64,000 bases of DNA from Xylocopa sonorina (Eukaryota; Arthropoda; Insecta; Hymenoptera; Apidae): contig NC_135200.1 of assembly GCF_050948175.1 (NCBI RefSeq), positions 6,315,001-6,379,000 on the forward strand. Direction: 5' to 3'. The first letter of the stretch is position 1. Each line of letters opens with the position of its first letter. Made by a program: the position numbers and the translations under genes. The notes beneath the pieces were generated by a model. It had not been told where the DNA came from, made no database searches, and saw only the letters and a list, made by a program, of their open reading frames with translations. Below are positions 13,848 to 26,517 of the stretch, one piece after another.

Positions 13848-16800
13848 TCCAGGGGGAGACCGCGCGTAACCGCTCTCCGAATTGAACCTGACGTCTCCTT
13901 TCAGGTTCGAGGAACGCGAAACGCGCGGCTGCGTCGGGGGATGCTGACGCGTGGGTGAATCGAGACGGATTGAATGCACCAGGGCAACTGCGAGGGTGTG
14001 TGGCGTCGAGCATGTGGGTCGATGGGTAATGCTCTGCTTAAAGTAATTACCGGATCGCTCGTCATCTCGGATGAGAGTTTATCGCCTGACGAGACGCTTG
14101 ACACTTTAAGAGATTTAAGTTAAGAGGAGCGTTATCATTACTTAGCTCCTAATTATGGAAAATAGTAAAATCTCGCGCAACGTGACTGGCATGCGACGCC
14201 GCGGGAAATTATAAACGAAGTTAACGTCTAATCTTGTACAATTCTGCGCGAGTCCCCCGACATACTCGATACGTGTCCATAAATAATTTCTCCTCCCGAT
14301 CTCGTTCACGCCTAGCAAGCCGCGCTGGGGATATTAAAACGGATTACGACGTGTCTATTAAATCTTGACAGCGGATCTCGGTCGCGTTTAGCTCTCGCGC
14401 GTTTAAACCGGGCCTTTTAGATCCCGTTCACGGCGTCCGCGTGTATCGTTTCGACCGTTTTGCCTTAACAAGCGCGAGGTGGAAACGCGAGGGAATCCGA
14501 ATCGACGAGCGGCGGAACTCGCGGCACGATAAATCAGACGAGCAGAAACGGAGCGAGCTCTGCTCGTCGCGAGATCCTCCTAGCGTTTCTCCTTTACGTG
14601 GAGATTGTAAAATGACGCGAAACTATCGGGAGTCTGGCGTTACCGCGAGTAATTCCCTCGTAAACGTCGAAACGAAATAGTTACGCTCGACGATAGCGTC
14701 TAAACCGAAGCCACCCTGGACTAGGTAAATACACCTAATTTTAAACGCCCCCTATTCACGGGATAACCATGACGATCGTTTCTAGTAATTTACGAACCTG
14801 TTTCAGGGTTACGGTTGGCCGTCGAAAAGAAAAACGAACGAAATTTTCCAGCGTTTTGTATTCAATTAAGGATACTCGATTGATTTTGTAATTCTTTTAA
14901 GTTCAGTAATATTAGTTAACGATCGCGTGTCAGGGATAATTTATTCGCTCGGATATTAAAATCCCCTGTCGCACGATGGGCGAAATCGCGCGAATCGAGC
15001 CGTCGCAAATCCATCCTCTGCTTCGCGAAATGCCCTTTCATCCCCGTCTGCGTCAACAGAGATACACATTCGAATCGGATGACCGTCGAACCGGACAGAG
15101 CGTGACCGATCGATGGAATTAATGAGTACATCGCGCAATTTATTAATGCGTGACGGTCGTATACGGCCTTCCCCTAAAAATCTGACGCATCGAATGCCGG
15201 GAAAACCTGGCCGCGCTACACGCGATTTGCACGATTGTTCGTCCACGACACTCATTGCCGATTGATATTCCCGCGTTGAATCGTTCTGAATGAAATGGAT
15301 TTTTCCTATCCTCAGCGTATACGTGTATATTGTATCTTATTCCTGTTCGAATGAAAGAATACCAGCTTCGAGAGGGGGATTTTATCCACGGATAATGTAC
15401 CTGCATGCACAGTCTGGCATAAATTCTTAAGATCGCGTGTCGCGCGTATCAATTAGTTACAACAGCCAACAGAGATATGCAGATGATTAAACTTTTGCGC
15501 GAGTTTCACGCTCGAATTGGAAATACCAGCAGACAAACCCAAAGCATTCGTCATCCCTTCTCACTCATTCACAAAGTTGCATCGATATTCAGATCAATTG
15601 CACACGTATCGCGCGCACCCTCGAACAATCAAGTATTCATAGAAAAAGAAATTTAACAGAAAGAATGTCAATAAAGTGGCACCCCAGAACCACCCAGGAA
15701 GGGTGCAATGATTACGCGCATCAGCATCGTTCATCGATCACTGCCAATGATCTCTCGTCTCGTAAACAGTCCTCTGCTACTCGTGCTCCTCGAGTTCCCC
15801 GTGGCAGCACCCCGTCGCATGAACCCACCGACCTGACGTCACCTTATTCCCTCTCACGCACATGTCCCAAGAGCCACCCCCGCGGACGGGCCTTCTGGCG
15901 TCCTTTGTGATCGCGCTCCGTCCACGGATTAATCGGGATCAATGAGCCGATGAGACAGCTGCGGAGCTAAATGGGAAAGGAGCGCGTGGCGGGATGAATT
16001 TCTGCGCGCGTGCACGTGGCGTGAGCGCGGCGAGCATTTCCCGGGAATTATCGACGGGACGGTCCACGCAGATGTTCGAAACGAGACGTTCGCCTGGGAC
16101 CAGACCGGGAGAAGGGCTTCCGTGCGTCAGCGCGCTGGTCCCGCGCGTAACTGGGATAATTGTTCGCGGGGAACAGGCTCGTATCGCGTCCATTTTTCCA
16201 ATTTTCCGGGATCCCCGTTTTCGGGAAATTGTACGAATGAAACGATTCTGGCGGGGACTTTGTTGTATCGCAACGGTTCGCTTCGCGTTCTGTAATATAC
16301 GGTGAATCGCGAAAGTCTGCGTGCATTTTCATACATATTTTAAATGCATAGAGTTGAACGGGGATTTCGAGTATACTTCATTGAGCTTCTCGTCGGATTT
16401 TTTAGCTTAAACTTTTGACGTTACGATTAATCGTGTCTAACCAAAGACAGGCGATTGTCGAAGACCCAGTAGTAGAGTAGAATTCTGTGTATACTTTGGA
16501 TACACGAGCAGGGACATTTCGATGAATATTTCTCGAGATCGAAGAGAGGAAATAGGCATCTGGCGCGGGGACGGGCGGTTATTTTCCGAGGGGTCGTAAA
16601 TAATAAAAAAATCTCGCAGTTTTATTGTCACCGCGGCGCTCGAGACTCCATTCCCTTCCCTTTCGTTCACCCTCGCGCGCACATGACACACGAGCCACCC
16701 CTTAAATCGACGGCTCGGCTTGAGATTAAAGTCGTTTTTCATTTCGGGGGTGTTGTTTTGGCTGGTGACACTTCAAAAATGAGAGATGTCATCGAGGGAC

Positions 16801-19800
16801 CGCGCGGCGGTAGGGAAAACTCGGGGGACGATTTTCCAATTACCGTGATAATTATAGCGGCGAATTGCGCGCGGCTGATTACCATAAATCGTTGGCAATC
16901 GCGCGGCAAAGGGATCATCCCCTTTCTTTCAGCCCGCTAATCATCTCGAATCTGTGGAATCAATTGCAACTCGTATACTCGAATACGTTATATCGCGATC
17001 CTTTGCTCCCGCGAACGAGTCAAATTACGTTTGAATAGAACCCACTGGAGATTAAAGCAAGCTGCGTACGGAAAATCTACACTCACCTGATATTACTCCG
17101 TCGACCAATAACATCGCTCGACGAGACCGCCCTGCAGAAATTATTCCATTAACTTCTAACGTTTCGTTTCGCCGTGAGTCTAGATTACACATATCCCGCC
17201 GGTTCCCGTGGCTTCAATTGAGATACGAAAATTCCGATGCCATTAAAAACTCGAGGAAAAACGGGGGGCGGAAATGAAGTTCGCGAGCCCCTGAAACGGA
17301 AGCGGCGTATAATCAGCCGGGACGTAAAAAATATCCAACGGCGAGCGGCGGTCGGTGATTAAAATGCCGATTTCACGGAGTTACATTTCCTAAATGGAAT
17401 ATTTGAAAGGAGACATCCGACGGGAGCGCGTGTTAAGAGCAGTCCGCGTACGCGTACGGCTCCGGATGCTTGGGCTTTAAAAGCATCATCGTCCCATACT
17501 CTCCGGGCAGCCCTAGCAACGCTATTGATTTCCTTCGTCCCCCCTTGCGAGAACTATCTCGCAGAATTTACCCTCTTTCGTGGAAAACCGTCCTGAAAGT
17601 CCACGAAACTCCGTCGTGTCGGGGGACACGAGGCGCTCGCCGCCGTGGCACCCTTCGAGCGATGGTGGAACCGACCCGGGTCAAAAGGGGGGAATAATAC
17701 CAACGCGCGAAAGAACGGGAGAGAAGAAGGCGATCGGCAGGAAGTAAGACGATGGGACGAGCGGAAGATGGACACCGCGCGTTGCCAAGTGGCGTGCATT
17801 TGTTCCAGACAAATGAAATTAAGAATCACTTAGGATTCACCGAGGCGAGCGGTTCTAACTGCCGCTCGTTCATCTTGCTACGAACGGGATTAAGGATCGC
17901 TCGCGATTTACAACCGTGTACCCAGGCGAGTGTGATAAATACTTGAAAATATGAACTGCAGAAAATCGGTAGTACGCTGATTGCGCGCCTCTCCATTATG
18001 GTTTTAACCTGGCTGCCACTGGGAACATTTCGAGGCATATTTCTAGCGAGCGACGACATCGCGCTTGCCTTGCGTTTACAGTTGATACTCTTCGACCAGC
18101 GATTAACTTGACGATTTTCCGTATTCTACTCGACTGTATTCTTGCGTCTGTTCGTCGAAATGGAAATAAATCGACGTATAACATTCAAGCGACACGACGA
18201 GTTAGGACACAGAGTGGAGCAGTCGAGTATTAACTTGCGCTGTAAATGAATTCCGTTTCCGCGGCGAGTGACGGAAACTAAACACGGCTCCGTTGTACGT
18301 GCCAAAGTCCTGTTAAGCCGAAAGCACACTAAACGCGTGGTTCGCGCTCGAAAGCTCGCGAATGCGGCACGATTAAACGAGAACGGGGGCCGATCCACGG
18401 CTGCGGTGAATCGCGGTTTCTCCGCGATAGAACGCCTCGCAGTGAGTTATCCACGGCGTGTTAAGAGACTCTCACGGGCATTACAGCTCGAGGTAACATC
18501 CGACAATCGGTGGCATTAGCGATTCCCTGCTCGTTCCCTCCCGTTTCCCAACTTGAACCGCAACGGGGCTCCATTATTGCAAACTCATCGAGGAAGATTA
18601 AAATAGACAAAGGTGTCTAAACAAACCGACTTCGAACCTAATTCTTTTCTTTTCTTCTCTCTTTTCTTTTTCTAAACCACGCTCGTTTTCCTTTCCCTCG
18701 TTTTTTCTTAACCATACGGCCCAGCATTTGCATACTCGTAATTCACGGCCATGGACGCGGAATACAGTTACCGATGGCTATTATTAGGAGCCGACGATGA
18801 GCTTAATTGCCATGCTGGCGAGTGAGAAAGTTCTCAGAGTTTAGCGGAGTTATTGATTTAATCGGCATAGGAGATTGGGAAACGCAGGCTCATCCGTTTG
18901 ACCCGAGCGTAGAAACCAACGACTCCATATGGATACGAGGCAAATATCCTAGCCATGGTATTCGCGTTTATTCCGATAATCGCGAAATTCCCTGATCGAC
19001 GCCTCGATGCGAGAATTCACTTAGTTTTTAATCAGCGACCGACGGTTGCAATCGCGTTCGATCGATGGTCGAGCAACCTTGAACTCGAACCGCTGTGGCC
19101 AAGCGTCGATGCGTTTCTGGTTAGGGGCGCGCATCCTCCATCGAAGGGGGAGCGTGCTTCCTCCAGTTTACGCGTCCGCCGCGCGGCAACCTTCGCGGAT
19201 CGTGGGCTGGTCCGTTGCGTTTCCATCCGAGCACCACGAAATAAACGACTCGGTCGGCACAATGATTCCTCCGTGCAACAATGCAACCGTCGAGCCGATA
19301 TCCTATCAGATGCACCATTCCGCGGATAAATTCTACAACAATGTTGCAGTAACTCTCGTGGCGATCTCGCGAGCATACCTCGCGAAACGTTCGCTCCTCG
19401 ACGGCTCTGTTTTCGCAACGACTCTGTTGTTAAATGATATGTCGACGCAATCGGATAGTATGAAAATGGTTTTCGTAATTTTGCGCGAAAGGAACGTAGC
19501 AGAATAGAATAACCGAGTCGACTGAGACGAAAGAATGTTCCCCAGCAGCAGCTCGTTTGCCTATGTAACACGTCGCTTACGTCAGCGGCTCGAAGTACGT
19601 GTCGCGGTATCGGATCGATATTCCGTCGAATAACAGTAAACGACGTTTCGTCGCGAGGGTGGAACGCGGCCAGGAGGCGGTGGAAACGTCGCAAGGTCGG
19701 ACGTCGACATTTGCCGTTCGTGCGGCTGCTGAAAGTGGCCTGTGCACGAGAGCGTTGCACTTGCACTTGTTTCGATTGCGTTCGCGGTTACTTAAACGAG

Positions 19801-21386
19801 CCGCCCACGCGGCTTTCGGTTAAATCGCCAGGTTGCATCACGCGTTTGCTCGAACCAGACGCTGCAACATGTTCGTTCATGGTTACTCTTGGCGCGCTTG
19901 GTGGATATTCTCCTCTTCGATTCTGAAATTTTTTACTATCTTCCCTTCGACGATTTCTAATTGAAGAGAAGCGTTCGAAAGTGTACGTCTCAAAATTCCA
20001 AATTTGTATAACACCAGCAATTATACTGAATTGCGAAAAATAGACAACGACCTCGAACACGCTGCCCATCTCGATGAGCCAGAAGGTTAGCAAAATGAAG
20101 CCACGTGTGAACGTACCGCTCATTTGCTGTGTTACAAATATCCGGACACGTGTGTATCGTCAACGAGCCTAGAGACGCTAACACCCCCTGTGGTACCCAG
20201 AAACAGACGTTCCGCGTCCATAAAGCGATTTCTAGATCAAACGTCCTAAAATAGTACGTATGAGACTTTTTATTAGCTCTATCTCAATAATAGTCGTCTG
20301 TATCTCTAACACCGTCGTCTTAATTAGAACAACGAAACGTTTCGTCGTAGCTCTTGTACTCCTAACGATACGCAACTAAATTAAGATGTAACAACGTAGG
20401 ATACTGCTTGGCTTCTCAATTGAAAGCACGCGAACGAAAAACCAGAGTGTCCCAGCGCATAACGCTCTGTTGCAACCAGACGCGCCCTCGAAAAGGGGGT
20501 GGAACGCGCGAGCACGGCTCCGCGCAACGATTCCGTCGAAAGTCCGGCAGAAAACCGATCGATCGTGAACCCGCCGCAAGGCCAGGGTCATCGAAGGCCC
20601 GGCCTTGACCTGCGGAAGAGTCACGTAACGACAGGCCGACCGTGGCAGAGGAGGAAGGAAGCGGCGGCGACGGCCTCGACGTGGCAGACACGAGGGAGAA
20701 AGTGTAACCGATCCCAAGAGCTCGAAATCGAAAGTAATTTCCTCTATCCCGCTCTTCCGCCGCTTTCTCCGTTCCACGGGTGCCCACGACGATCATTCTT
20801 TCTCCCATGCCCGTGGATCCAGGTCAAGTTCACCGACAAGTTCACTGGCTCCGCCGTCTCGCTTTCTCCCTCCAGTTTTCCTCTCGTCACCGCGACGATC
20901 CTGTTGCCCGATCGTTTCCCGCGAAACGATTAAGGCTAGGCGCTGACTTGCCTGTCTCGATTGCGTAATAGTTAACTCTCTCCGTTACAGACTTGTATCA
21001 TCGCGCGACGTGCAACCGATACACGTGACATTGCTGGTTCGCAGCTGCAAAACCAGAACCGCGACGATTTCTTGATTCCTACAAAAATTCCGGGAGCACG
21101 TAGCTCGCGATTAAGGGTTGCAGATCGACGTATAGCTCGAAATTGACCGCTATTCGATACGTGGACACCTAAAATTGGACGCTGAGAATCGCGCGCTACG
21201 AATTCGAAGGAATTCCACAGTTCTCCAGTCGCGTCTCTGGATTTTCATCCCCCGACAGTCGGTGTTATTACGCGTCAGTGTCAATGGCGGCGATCCGCGG
21301 AGGCGCCACGAAGCGACAGCCGCGATCGTGAGTGCGAGGGTAAGGTGAGAGACGGGACGGTTCGCTGAACCGAATTCCAGGGTACG

Positions 21387-21413
21387 ACGAGGCGAGGCGA
21401 GGCGAGGCGAGGC
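21387..21413. repeat. (GGCGA)n pentanucleotide repeat
   Basis: Four or five consecutive copies of gaggc/ggcga in GC-rich DNA. Confidence 0.9.
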
Positions 21414-23844
21414 CAGGTGGAAACACGCGTGTCTCAGGTGTCCCCGGGGCGTGCTCCAGCACGCTCCTAAGGGGAACAACGACTGCTTTACGGCTGGCTT
21501 CCGGGATGAACTTCCTCGCGTCGCGAATATATTAGGGGACGACACGCACACGCGGCGTAACATTTCGGACGGCGCGGAATCGAGAAGGGCACCAGAGGTG
21601 TCGAGTGGCTCCCTGAACGGCGTGAAACCCGGATTCATAAACGACGCCCGAGATTAACGACGAAACCGTAGTCGACGCGGGACGAATCGGCGTTCGCGTG
21701 CGGCCGGCACGACCGCTCGGCTCGATTTTCGAGCGTAACCCACCCCTGCCTCTCGATTTTCGCCACGGTTCTGGAATTTTAGAGGACGTTGGCCGTGCAG
21801 CGTGGAAATTTCAGAACCAGTTCTGCGGCATATGAAGCCGTGAAGCAGAAATGCTGCTGAAGATCGATGACAGGTTGTCGATTATCTGGGGTTCGTTAAG
21901 GATATGTCCTAATGATAAGGGAAAGAATTGTGCTGTAAATAGTTTGTTCTTCTCACGTAACTTCTTTGTGCGGGTAAAGGTAATAAATTAGAGAAAATGT
22001 CAATTTCAATCGCTTGATCATACGTAACTCTAAAATCGGGGGCCAACGTCGATCTTTTTCTCGATACGTACATTAACCTTGCCTCGAACGCGCTAATAAA
22101 TTATTGATACACCCAATTATCGATAGAAGCTTCTCGATAACTTTACCATTAGCAGTAGCCTTAGTGCAAACACGGGAGCGTAGGAGGAAGTACCTACTTC
22201 GCGAGCGTCTATGGTTTTCAAGGCGACACGAGGAAATCCATGGCGAGCGTGAAAAGAAGCATCGAAAGAGAACAAATAAACGACGAATTCGTCGGAAGTT
22301 GGCCTTCCTAGTCTCGAAGAGATCTTCTCGGAACACGTATGCGAGAATCTTTCCCCGTTCATACGCTGACCGATAGTGAGTCAGCAGATTGGGATAGCCA
22401 ATGGCATTGACCAGTCGGGCAAATATCTCGAAACGAGCTGCCGCACAGACCTTAACATAATTTCAACATCGTCCTTATGTGCCGGATACGCGATCTCTGA
22501 ATCACATTGCGAGATACCGTAATACGGTGCAATTAACCATTCAAATATTTGAGAAATTATGCTTCGATCGCGCCTCCCAGGAGAGCCAGGCTCTCGTTGG
22601 CATCCTGGCGTTCGCGACGTCGGTCGTAGACCGCGTTTACGAAACGAGCACACGAAGCGTTGCGCTGTTGATTCAACAAAGTACTTTTTTACGTTCATTT
22701 GCAAAATTTTAACCGCTTCCCTGTTTAACGATTTAATATTCTGCAAATATAATTAAAGTTCCTCGATCCTATACGCATTGAAATTTGCACAACGATACGC
22801 GAGACGTGGAAAGTGTATCGAAATGAATTCGAACGTGTATTTGATCGTTTTAATACGAATACCAAACGTGGATATCTTGAGGAATGTTTTCTGAAACGGT
22901 GCGATCCATACTGACGCAAGGTGCAATCGAATAAACGTTGACTCTCGCCTCATAACATACTGTAAATTGTTATCATTTCGTAAAAACACGTAACATCGAT
23001 AATTATTATGCCGTCTTGTTAAATACATCGTCCTTTAGTGTTATAAAAATCTATAAATTCGGCGGATTACATCGTTCTACATCGACGCAGCGACTAATCT
23101 ATCAACTTTCATTCGTATCCCAAGTCCACACAAATAGTACACTATATACCCTAACCAAAATCACTAGAATGATAACCCAGCGGTCATCCAAATACTACAC
23201 TATGAAAGGATTACAATTAGACGTTCGATGAAGACTTTTTACTTGTCTCGAAAGGAATTGAAATTTTTCAAAATTCTTACATTCCATACCCTGGTACCGT
23301 GCAACGCTACGCGTGTACAGATCGCAGACTAATTCCTCGATAGCGTATCCAACAATCACGGTGAATTTTTCTCTCTCGAGCATAAAAAAAAAATGAGCGA
23401 CACCCCCCTCCGTGAACAGATGCGCTCGCAACGGCGTGCGGAGCGCGAATGCGCGAGACCCAGGCGCACTCCGCGAGTCCTGCGCCTCTGCGCAGCGGTG
23501 TTCGCGCACCGCACTTGTACCGGCTCTACGTAGAAGCTCTTCTTCCTCGTCCTCTTCCTCAGCGTCGCTGCCGCAGCAGCGACCCTCGAGAACGCGCGGC
23601 TCCAACTTCGCCTGGCCAACAATTCCATCGCGCAACCTCGACTTCGCCCTCTTTCGAACTACCCCGCGGAAGAACGGAAAACCGTTCGCGAAAATTAACC
23701 CGCGCAAGGTTCCCCGTTCGAGGACGAAGAAAAACCGAGGGAAACACTCGAAACCTCGTCGAAAGAGAGACACGCTAGGAGACGAGCAACGCGTACGCTG
23801 GTTGGAGTCCTGCGGATACGCTAGAACCCGGTGGTTGAATTACC

Positions 23845-24260
23845 GGAAAGAGAGAAAGAGCGCGTAGACAGGGAGAGGGAGAGTTAGTCGCGAAGGGAGG
23901 CGAAAGAGAGGAAGACGGACGGGAGACGAGAGAGAAATAGCAGAAACCGTCGAGGGGGGACGGTGAAAGAGGGAGAGAAACGTCGTGGGTACGGGGCGAC
24001 GAGCGAGGACAGAGAGAGGGGAGGAAGAAAGAGCCAGGGAGAAAGAGAGACGGATGATGAGAGGCGAGTAGCGAGCAACGCGGCGAGAAGAAGAGAGGAT
24101 GCTCCGATGTAGCCGGCGGGCACACATCGGGCTCCTCTCCCTCGCCAATCGGCGCGCGCGGCGTGGGGCGAGTTTGAGGTAGGGGGCCGCACGACGCACA
24201 GCGGTGGTGGCGGGTGGCGTGTTGCGGCGGTGGCGGCGGCGGTGGCGGCGGCGCGGCTGC
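23845..24260. repeat. Purine-rich tract running into a GGC/GGT-rich tract
   Basis: From 23845 to about 24110 the + strand is dominated by G and A (gagagggagag, aaagagaggaag, cgggagacgagagag). 24201-24260 is (G/T)GGC-type repeat. Both lie directly upstream of the TATTTAAG box. Long antisense frames over this stretch (Ser/Pro/Leu-rich) are products of the low complexity and are not called. Confidence 0.7.
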
Positions 24261-24265
24261 CAAGG

Positions 24266-24305
24266 TATTTAAGGTACCGTGAACCGGCGGCGCACGAGTA
24301 GTTCA
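24266..24305 (+). promoter_or_regulatory. Candidate core promoter (TATTTAAG box and initiator-like site)
   Basis: TATTTAAG at 24266-24273 is followed about 30-39 nt downstream by gtagttcactt, which holds initiator-like A residues at 24300 and 24305. The block lies between a GGC-rich stretch (24201-24260) and a GA microsatellite (24355-24382), like GAGA-factor-type promoters. Assignment to tenectin rests only on strand, on the downstream donor and on the absence of a better candidate. The distance to the coding exon is large. Confidence 0.35.
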
Positions 24306-24347
24306 CTTCTGTTCGGTGCGGTGTCGCGGTGATTTTTGAGGGGACAG

Positions 24348-24401
<54 letters not shown>

Positions 24402-24722
24402 CAGAAGAGATACGGGGGACCGGGAAACGGGAGAGAAAAGAACGCGGTCCGTGACTCGCACACGCTCGGTTTCTCGAGGGTTGCGAGAGAGCGCCGCTCT
24501 GGGAAATTCGGTTGTGCAATTGGACCGGATCGGTCGCGAGAGACGTTACCCTTTCGCAGCAGTGAACGAACGAGGTTCGTCGGTTCCACGGAGGGAAGGC
24601 CACGACGATTTTAACCCGCGCCCCAGCCGTAGTCGAGTCGGGTCGAGCACCGTACGGACGGGGGAACACGTCGCCGGACAGGATCGTCAGGGTCGTCCTA
24701 CGTTGACGACCGTCCTGGATAG
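24300..24722 (+). other. Tnc: Candidate noncoding first exon (5'UTR) of tenectin
   Basis: About 420 nt run from the initiator-like site to a consensus donor, atag|gtaagt (GT at 24723). The stretch is purine-rich at its 5' end. Open frames crossing it are low-complexity or arginine-rich and do not look coding. The ATG exon at 52110 needs an upstream noncoding exon on this strand; this is the best promoter-plus-donor combination I found, but an exon elsewhere in 24.7-52.1 kb could serve instead. Confidence 0.38.
24355..24382. repeat. (GA)n microsatellite in the candidate 5'UTR
   Basis: Fourteen GA units about 50 nt after the candidate start site. GAGA-type repeats near starts can bind Trithorax-like protein in insects; here that is inference. 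Confidence 0.9.
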
Positions 24723-25008
24723 GTAAGTCTCATCTCAGAACAGTGTGGAGTTTATTCTTGGTGCGATGAAAAGAACGCCGGCGGGACAGGGTGGAATATA
24801 CACGGCACTTGTATCTGTGAGGCGGCAACGCGGTACGCCACGCTCGCCGCTCACCGGGCAATCAACCTCGCGATCTGGTGATACCAAGTGATCAAGATCA
24901 GTGATTCTGTTGCACTGTGCTTCTCGCCTCGCGATCACCGCTCGTCGCCGTCGTCGCTAGACGTGGATTTTACGAACTGTGTTAAAAGCAACATGTGCCT
25001 CGCCGCAG

Positions 25009-25092
25009 GGATACGTTGATCTCGAAGTGCTTTCCCCACCGGAAGTACATGCGTACCATGTATCAGAAGAGACAGGAGAGGTCTTCCGAAAC
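25009..25092 (+). other. Possible alternative leader exon
   Basis: cgccgcag (AG at 25007-25008) and gtaagg (25093) bracket 84 nt. The stretch is open in more than one + frame; one reads GYVDLEVLSPPEVHAY and another carries two closely spaced ATGs (MRTMYQKRQ). If included as a 5'UTR exon it would add upstream ATGs. The polypyrimidine tract before the acceptor is weak, so this is a low-confidence call. Confidence 0.18.
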
Positions 25093-25364
25093 GTAAGGCT
25101 CGTTCCGCTGCCAAGTGTTCTGGCCCCCCCTCTCGTTTAGCTCTGAAACGCGATCGTACCCGCTACTCGTTTCCATTCGTCGGATCGATAGATTCGGTCA
25201 GAGGAATTCGCCTCTGGTAACGCAGCGCGTCCGATCGAAATACACCTGTTACGTGTTCGAACTCTCGAGTAGGCCAGCGACGAGGTAACGCTGTAACCGC
25301 GTACCTCGTCGATCGATTAGAACACCGTGATCGTAGCTCGATAGAAGAGAAAAAAAAGACGAGG

Positions 25365-25387
25365 GGAGAGAGAGAGAGAGAGAGAGA
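25365..25387. repeat. (GA)n microsatellite
   Basis: A GA run in the putative intron 1, following a short A-rich stretch. Confidence 0.9.
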
Positions 25388-26489
25388 AAGGAACGATTTT
25401 CTGAACAATGAGAATTTCAATCCCGTCACGGTGCGTTAACAGCGTTTTTCCGGCCGCGAGGGCGAGTGAGCCGCGCGCGACGCGTCACGCGAGGGATGGA
25501 CCGGTTCGACACGGGAACGGAGTCAAAGAGGCCCGGGCCTAAATAATTCAACGCGACGTTACAATAGGTATGCGTGCCGACTTGCAGCCGGCGAAGGCTA
25601 GCCGAACGTGCACGGACACCTCGTACAATTAAGAAACAGTGTCTGAATACCGAGGCAAAACGCCGCCGATACAGGAATACCAAGGAGGTGCCGGCGAATC
25701 TCGGCGACCTGTAACATCCGCGCGCGACGATCATTCGCGTTACGAAACCACGAAATCGGCTGAAGAAAGGGAAACAGCTCCGCAAGTTACGACTCTCTCC
25801 GATCGAGTCGAAGCTACGCGTTCCAACGATGCTTTTACGCTAGAATTCGTTAGATCAGTCGAAGCGAAATTTTCCCTTACGACGCTTAACGTACCGTTAC
25901 TCTCGACGAAGTGTCTCATTATCCGCGAAATAACCGCCAGTCATTGTTCCAATTATTATACAATATCGCCTCCTGTTAAAAATGTAATATACGTACGAAA
26001 CCAGTTATTCAAATGCGAGCACTGGTTATCGAACGAAGAATCATTGTCGTGCCAGCTCGTTCTGTCCCGCGTACGGGTTCGACAGAACGGAGTTCGAACC
26101 GTGTTCCACTTGAAACTTCGAAGGCCATTCGCGAGAACGCGGAGAATGGGGTGAAATCGAGCGATTCAACCGAGATCCGATCCGTGGTCCCGAACAAACG
26201 AATGGAGGAGAACAGTCGAAACGGTATCGATTTTTCCGTGCGACGAAGGGCCCGCCGGAATATAAAACGGGGTCCCGCGCAAAAGGTAGAACGCGCGCCG
26301 GCATAATGAGTTCCGAAGGAATTCCAGGGATCGGAATAATGGATCGTTCCTCGTGAACGGCACGGTTGTGGGGACGAAAAAATGTAAACTAGGAGAATCC
26401 ACGGAGGAGCACGAGTCCCTTTGTGTCGTCCCGTCGCCGTGAAACGGGCCTCCCTTACGATCGAGTGCCAACGTCGCGATCATTGCTCG

Positions 26490-26517
26490 CGACGACGACG
26501 ACGACGACGACGACGAG
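26490..26517. repeat. (GAC)n trinucleotide repeat
   Basis: Nine consecutive GAC/CGA units. Open frames through it read poly-Arg or poly-Ser and are not considered coding. Confidence 0.92.

Larger units (their letters stand above)
1..24265. other. Upstream region without a supportable gene
   Basis: I read both strands and found no frame with a family signature, conserved cysteine pattern or consistent exon chain. The longest open frames (for example 415-1227 on +, 19032-19766 on -) are rich in Arg and Ser, as expected of CpG- and TCGA-rich noncoding DNA, and the first starts at a TTG codon. Supportable contents are local duplications (7677-8033, 8703-8965), a hairpin-rich segment (11100-11460) and simple repeats. 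It may hold regulatory DNA or an unspotted noncoding RNA. Confidence 0.5.

Noticed and set aside
19032..19766. Long - strand open frame (244 codons)
   Set aside because: Arg/Ser-rich composition of CpG-rich DNA read by chance; overlapping + frames are equally open.
19788..20184. - strand frame starting MSGTFTRGFILLTFWL with membrane-like residues
   Set aside because: The hydrophobic half gives way to Arg/Glu-rich sequence, a second overlapping frame looks equally protein-like, and no good donor follows.
23884..24669. Long - strand frame of Ser/Pro/Leu-rich sequence
   Set aside because: It is the antisense reading of the GA-rich promoter and 5'UTR tract; low complexity only.
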